Below, one piece after another: positions 58,901 through 63,629 of a stretch of 63,629 nt of DNA. Position 1 is the stretch's first letter, and every line of letters starts with the position of its first letter. Below the pieces are notes generated by a model, which was given only the letters and a program-made list of their open reading frames with translations, ran no database searches and had not been told where the DNA came from. Both the position numbers and the translations under genes were made by a program. The stretch is from positions 1-63,629 of the forward strand of contig NZ_JAAFGM010000017.1 of the NCBI RefSeq assembly GCF_012931985.1. Direction: 5' to 3'. The stretch is from Candidatus Roseilinea sp. NK_OTU-006. Its GTDB lineage: Bacteria > Chloroflexota > Anaerolineae > J036 > Brachytrichaceae.

Positions 58901-61900
58901 ACGCCGACATCCCGCAGTTGCGCACGCAGACGCTGGTGTATTACGACGGCCACTCGCACTACTCCACCGCGCCGGTGCGCGGGCTGGTGACGCGGGTGGA
59001 GCGCGGGCGGCAGGGCCAGTTCTGGGTGAGCGAGACCTACGGCTACGACGGGCAGGGCAACCTGACGGCGATCACCGACCCGCGCGGCCACACCAGCACG
59101 GCCGGCTACGACCCGGTGACGTTGAAGGTGCTGTGGGTGCGCAACCCGCTGAACCATACTACCGCCTACGCCTACTTCGGGGTGGATGGCGTGGCGCGCC
59201 CGGCGGGGCAGCCGTGGGGCGCGCTGGCCTCGGTCACCGACCCGAACCAGGTTCAGGAGCGCTACTGGTATGACGTGTGGGGGCGGGTGACCGCGGTGGT
59301 GCGCCCCGGCGACAGCGACGGCTACCCGACCTTGAGCTACGCCTACAGCGACGCTAACCAGGCGGCGATCAGCCCGCCGTTCAAGGTGGAGACCTGGCAG
59401 CGCGAGGCCGCCGGCTGCGGCGGCTGCGTGCACCCGACGTTTACGTTCTACGACGGGTTGGGGCGGCCGGTGCAGACGCGCAGCGAGACGATCAACGGGG
59501 CGCAGCAGCAGGTGGTGAACATCACCTACGACGCGCTGGGCCGCGAGGTGCGCCGCTTCATGCCGGCCCTGGAAGGCTTCAGTTGGGGGTTCAGCCGGCC
59601 GGGCGGTTGGGATGGGCGGCCGCACACCCTGACCGAATATGACCTGCTGGGGCGAGTGACGCGGGTGGTCGGGCCGGACGGGGCAGCGACGCGCACGCTG
59701 TATGGGCAATCTGGCGGCGTCGAGGCGCGCCGGCGGGGGGTGGACGCGCTGGGGCGCACCAAGGTGTGGGTCAGCGACGGGCTGGGACGCCTGGTGCGGG
59801 TGGAGGAATACACCGGCAACTTCGACGCCGGGACGCACGCGCTGTATGCCCAGACGCACTACGCGTATGACTGGTTGGGGCAACTGACCCGGGTGACCGA
59901 CGCGCTGGGCTACGTCACCACCATCGGCTACGACGCCCTGGGCCGCAAGATCAGCATGAGCGACCCGAACATGGGCAGTTGGAGCTACGCCTATGATGCC
60001 AACGGCAACCTGATCGGCCAGACCGATGCCAAAGGCCAGACGCTGACGTTCACGTATGACGCCCTCAATCGTTTGACCAAGAAGGCGGTCAACGGCGTGG
60101 ACATCGCCGGCTACGCCTACGATGCCACGTGGTGGACGAGCGGCGCGCATCCGGTCGGGCGGCGCACCATCGCGCAGGTGCTTAACGGCGCGACGGGCAC
60201 CAACACCTGGACGCGCTGGGAATATGACGCCCGCGGGCGGGTGAAGAAAGAGACTCGCTCGGTGGACGGTGTCCCTGGGACGTTCGACGTCCAGTTCGCC
60301 TACGACAGCGCCGACCGGGTGACGAGCATGATCTACCCGAACGGCGAGGTGGTGACGACCGGCTACGATGACGCCATGCGGCCGCGCAGCCTGAGCGGCG
60401 CGAGCGTCTATGTGTCGAACGCCAGCTACAACGCGCTGGGGTTGCTGACCCGGATGGATCACGGCAACGGCGCGCGCACGCAGCGCTACCACTACGGCAG
60501 CGACCTGGAATACCCGAACGCCGGCAACACCAGCTACGGGCGGCTGCGCCGGCTGTGCGTGGCCACCAGCAGCGGCAACTGCGACGACGAAAGCAGCGCC
60601 GCCGGCGCGCTGTTGAAGCTGGTGTATGCCTACGACGCCGTCGGCAACATCCGCTTCAGCGGCGACCGGACGACCGGCGAGCGGCTGGCCTACGGCTACG
60701 ACGACCTCGATCGGCTGACGGGCGTGGCGCCACAGGTGGGCTGGCCGGGCTACAGCGAGAGCTACAGCTACGACGCGATCGGGCGGATGACGTTCAAGAC
60801 CGGGGTGTGCGGCGGGCCGTTGTCCTATCAACACCCCAGCAAGCCGCACGCGCTGACACATTGCGATTGGGGGGTGATCGCCAGCTACGATGCCAACGGG
60901 AACATGGTGAGCCGGTGGGACAACGGGGCGTGGTATACGCAGGAGTGGAACGCGGACAACAAGTTGACGCGGGTGTATGGCAACGGGCAGGACATTCGCT
61001 ACTTCTACGACGCCGACGGCACGCTAGTGCGCAAGACGCACAACGGCCAGACCACGATCTACGTCGGCCCGCATGCGGAGTGGAACAGCAGCACGGGCTG
61101 GACGAATTACTACTACTTCAACGGCCAACGGGTGGCGATGCGCAATTCGTCTGGCGTGTTCTGGCTGCATGGGGATCATCTGGGCAGTGCCTCGCTGGTG
61201 ACGAATGCGAGCGGTGGGGTGGTGTCGCAGAGCCGCTATACGCCGTATGGTTCGGCGCGGCAGGTCAGCGGGACGTGGCCGACGGATCGGCGGTTCACGG
61301 GGCAGCGGCTGGAAGCCAGTGTCGGCCTCTATGATTACAACGCGCGCTATTACTCGCCGTTGTTCGGGCGCTTCCTCTCGCCGGACAGCATTGTGCCCAA
61401 CCCCGCTAATCCGCAAGACTTCAACCGCTACGCCTACGTCCGCAACAACCCGCTGAGATACACCGACCCAACAGGGCACCAAGCCGACGAGGTCTGCCAG
61501 GTGCTCAGCTGCCTGAGCAACGAGCAGAAAGCCCAACTGCAACGCCGGCTGGAATCCACCCGGCTGGGGCGCGCCATGTTCGACAAGCTACGCGCCAAGG
61601 AGGTTGACCTGATGCAGCAAGTGACGATCGCTATACTGCCGCAGGCTCGGGGCGGGATCAGCCTGCCGTTGGCATCCGGGCACTTCGGCGGCGATGTGCA
61701 CTGGCAGGCCAAGGGGAGCGGCCACCTGATCATTGTCCCACCGTCGGCGAACGAACGAGACCGATTGGCAGATGCAAACTGGGTGGCGCTGGTAGGGCAT
61801 GAGTTGTTCCATGCCTTCCAACGGGAGGTGGCGCACGAGCTGCCGGAGCACGCGCATCGCGACCGCGAGTTCACCACCAAGCAGTTCGAACGCGAGGCGT

Positions 61901-62118
61901 ATATCTTTCAGTATCAGGTCAAGCAAGAGTTAGGAGGAAGGCTTGAAAGCTACGAGCAAGCAATGCTTGAAGCGCTCACCTCCGATGCAGCGACAGCGAG
62001 AAATCATTTCAACAGGGACGATTCGCTGCCAGTGTATAGACAGGCGCGGGACGATTTACACAGCGGTGCGTGGCAGGAAGCCATGCATGCCTTGTTCAAG
62101 CCGCCGCGAATCAAGTAG
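55922..62118 (+). CDS. RHS/YD-repeat secreted protein with metallopeptidase tip; frameshifted at a C9 tract
   Basis: From ATG 55922 (AAGGGAAGC upstream) the first 30 codons encode a good signal peptide (core GLNLVLSAALALMSLSFA). They are in a different frame from the 2062-residue body, which is open from 55930. The frames meet at nine C (56013-56021); one extra C would join them into about 2065 residues. The body has a DUF11-like segment, a ZU5-like segment, an SpvB-like region (GVSPFRGSATY), many YD repeats and the RHS core (YDYNARYYSPLFGRFLSPD). The tip of about 210 residues has HELFH (61798-61812) and FEREAY. Such proteins encapsulate and deliver toxins or form surface polymers. The frame break could be phase variation, slippage or a sequencing error. 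Confidence 0.88.
56013..56021 (+). repeat. C9 tract at the signal peptide/body junction of the RHS gene
   Basis: Nine C between the signal-peptide frame and the body frame. Addition of one C, or loss of two, restores a continuous secreted protein. Confidence 0.9.
61480..62118 (+). other. Variable C-terminal tip of the RHS protein: candidate zinc metallopeptidase toxin
   Basis: After the conserved core (ends NPLRYTDPTGH) the sequence changes to a unique domain. GHELFHAFQREV gives HExxH, and REAYIFQ about 35 residues on may supply the third zinc ligand, as in gluzincins. Position and polymorphic-tip logic suggest a toxin or processing protease. Confidence 0.65.
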
Positions 62119-62135
62119 GCTAGGAGGGGATCGTA

Positions 62136-63206
62136 ATGCGCGAAAGAAAGGTGCTGGTCTTGCTGAGCATGCTGGTCAGCAGCGTGCTGGCTGGCTGTCT
62201 GTTAAGGCCAATTAACGAGCGTGGGACCATCTATACCCCGGCGCCGACTCGTGCTGTCACGGCGGAACCAAGCGAGCCGCCTTTAGAAGAATGGCAAGGG
62301 CTGTTCATCCCGAAACAATGCGTTCGAGGTGTGCCTAGGGGGTGGGCAGGCAACACGCTGAAGGCGATCTCGTCAAGCGGTCAGTGGATTGCGTATGTTG
62401 CATCTCTTGAAATTAATTATCATTTTAGTATCTACAACTTGTTGACGGGCGAGTGGCGTACGCCAGCTGCTCCCTTCGCTTTCAATGCGGTGAAGTGGGG
62501 CACGGATGATCGCGGGCTATACCATCTCTCCCTTTACGACCACGACAAGAAGCCAGAAGAACGCAAGCTGTGGTGGATAAACCTAGAGACGATGCAAGCG
62601 AAGGAGATTCGCGACTGTCCACACTGTGTGGAGTTCGATGTGTTGGAGACGGAATCTATTCTAGCTGCGACGCGCGGAATCAAGCGCGGCTGGTTACAGA
62701 TAGACATGGTTGGTTGGACAGAGCCGTTCACTGCTGCGGTGACTATCGACAGCGTGAAGAGGGGTGGTGTTGGCCCGATTAGCTTATCGCCCCATGGTAA
62801 GCGCTTGGCTTACAGCGCAGAGACAAAAGACAAGGGAATCCGGCAGTTTCCCATGCGCATTCAAGAGTTAGGCAGTGGTGCAATTGTGACGCTTACGGAG
62901 AACTCTATGCCTGATGCCTGGTTGACTGATGATGTGATTCTGGATCCAGACCCGGAGGCAATGCGGGTGTGGAGGCACAACTTGGTGACAGGGGAACGCG
63001 TGGTGTTCGCTGAGGTGGATCGTGACTTGTCCTCTGTGTATGCGATTGGGCAGGGTAGCCCCTACACGGGCATACGCGGGGTAGCCATCGCTCGTGATAC
63101 TCGGTTTTTACTTTTTGAACCGCTAAGAGAAACCTCAATTTGGACTGGAACTATCTTTGTCGCCGACTTGCGTTGTAGCCGACGCGTATCTGCAGAGCAG
63201 AGGTAG
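62136..63206 (+). CDS. Lipoprotein directly downstream of the RHS gene, possible immunity or accessory protein
   Basis: A 356-residue protein with a lipoprotein signal (lipobox VLAGC near residue 20), a Thr/Pro linker, then a beta-propeller-like body with SSSGQWIAYVAS and SPHGKRLAYSAE blades. GGAGG precedes the ATG, 17 bases after the RHS stop, so the two are cotranscribed. GC is visibly lower than in the RHS gene, as often seen for toxin/immunity cassettes. Function is inferred from position only. Confidence 0.65.
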   Translation: MRERKVLVLLSMLVSSVLAGCLLRPINERGTIYTPAPTRAVTAEPSEPPLEEWQGLFIPKQCVRGVPRGWAGNTLKAISSSGQWIAYVASLEINYHFSIYNLLTGEWRTPAAPFAFNAVKWGTDDRGLYHLSLYDHDKKPEERKLWWINLETMQAKEIRDCPHCVEFDVLETESILAATRGIKRGWLQIDMVGWTEPFTAAVTIDSVKRGGVGPISLSPHGKRLAYSAETKDKGIRQFPMRIQELGSGAIVTLTENSMPDAWLTDDVILDPDPEAMRVWRHNLVTGERVVFAEVDRDLSSVYAIGQGSPYTGIRGVAIARDTRFLLFEPLRETSIWTGTIFVADLRCSRRVSAEQR

Positions 63207-63281
63207 GAGTGGCGGTTGTGCTCTAGCAATTTCCTCTCGACTACGCTTGGAGCGATGCGCGAGGGGAGTGCGGTGTATTGA

Positions 63282-63629
63282 CTGCATGGGGATCACCTGG
63301 GCAGTGCCTCGCTGGTGACGAATGCGAGCGGTGGGGTGGTGTCGCAGAGCCGCTAGTGCGAAGCCTCCCTGTGGGACACGCCGTATGGCTTGGTGCGCCA
63401 CGTTAGCGGGACGTGGCCGACGGATCGGCGGTTCATCCTGCCGTTCGCTGCGCTCACGCGGGACGTGGCCGCCGGCCAGCGTTTGGAAGGCAGTGTCGGC
63501 CTCTATGATTACAACGCGCGCTACTACTCGCCGCTGTTGGCCCGCTTCCTCTCGCCGGACAGCATCGTGCCGCGGCCGGGCGACCCGTCCCACGGGGACT
63601 CCCTGCGGTCGCAGGCGCTCGACCGCTAC
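63282..63629 (+). pseudogene. Decayed copy of the RHS core, running off the window
   Basis: This segment is nearly identical to 61165-61440 of the RHS gene (from the HLGSASLV coding stretch through RFLSPDSIV). It is broken by a TAG and by three short extra inserts near 63354-63376, 63437-63474 and 63587-63610. The first and third inserts share a GTCCCAC-type sequence in opposite orientations. It is typical of orphan RHS fragments left by tip exchange. Confidence 0.85.

Noticed and set aside
56158-60861. A 1567-codon open frame on the minus strand within the RHS gene
   Set aside because: It is antisense to the clearly conserved YD-repeat frame. High GC and strong codon bias leave few stops in this frame, and the translation is a low-complexity His/Arg/Val mix without motifs.

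Overview
The window reads as a high-GC bacterial chromosome segment, most likely from a Chloroflexota member (Anaerolineae- or Roseilinea-like). The basis is the high GC, the YvcK protein with two N-terminal membrane segments, the large GAF-rich signalling proteins, the SpvB/RHS-type surface protein, and the lack of any lipopolysaccharide genes. This placement is inference; no 16S gene is present.

Layout. 1-4.5 kb: the tail of a type I restriction-modification locus. An IS630-like transposase end abuts a broken hsdS, followed by an intact hsdR and a YgjP-like metallopeptidase. 4.7-16.2 kb: housekeeping genes, mostly on the minus strand (flavin reductase, acetoacetate-decarboxylase-like protein, acyl-CoA carboxylase beta subunit, FAD oxidoreductase, Bcp peroxiredoxin, DUF697-like protein, TatA, two tandem S41 proteases, SppA). 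16.7-18.5 kb: an effector-associated-domain membrane protein coupled to an orphan LAGLIDADG protein, then tRNA-Arg(TCG) and the small SRP RNA. 18.5-28.7 kb: a YabE-type 3D protein, KsgA, an inositol-phosphatase-like enzyme, a CDP-paratose-epimerase-like enzyme, a TolB-like lattice protein, a coiled-coil nuclease-like protein, SixA and CYTH-CHAD.

29.2-41.8 kb: the most unusual region, a six-gene plus-strand operon. The order is S1-S1-receiver-GAF-histidine kinase; receiver plus about seven GAF domains plus HATPase; receiver fused to an aminoglycoside-phosphotransferase-fold kinase; two paralogous NTPases each ending in an OmpR-type winged helix; and an SPFH-like protein. Most junctions are start/stop overlaps. 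It looks like a multi-input signalling cascade ending in NTPase transcription regulators. I do not recognise it as a described system.

41.8-55.6 kb: a small membrane protein, mobA, dnaE carrying a 416-residue intein with a homing endonuclease, a methyltransferase, a serpin lipoprotein, and a gap/yvcK/ppc carbon-metabolism cluster. 55.6-63.6 kb: a large RHS/YD-repeat protein with a zinc-metallopeptidase tip. Its signal peptide is joined to the body through a C9 tract that is out of frame as sequenced, suggesting phase variation or slippage. A lipoprotein follows that could be its immunity or accessory partner, then a decayed copy of the RHS core.

Themes across the window: -10-like elements 6-7 bases from start codons (leaderless-type transcription), heptanucleotide tandem repeats (one inside ppc), an identical 13-bp C-tract in two signalling or surface genes, and several selfish or decayed elements (IS, intein, LAGLIDADG ORF, RHS fragment, purQ remnant).
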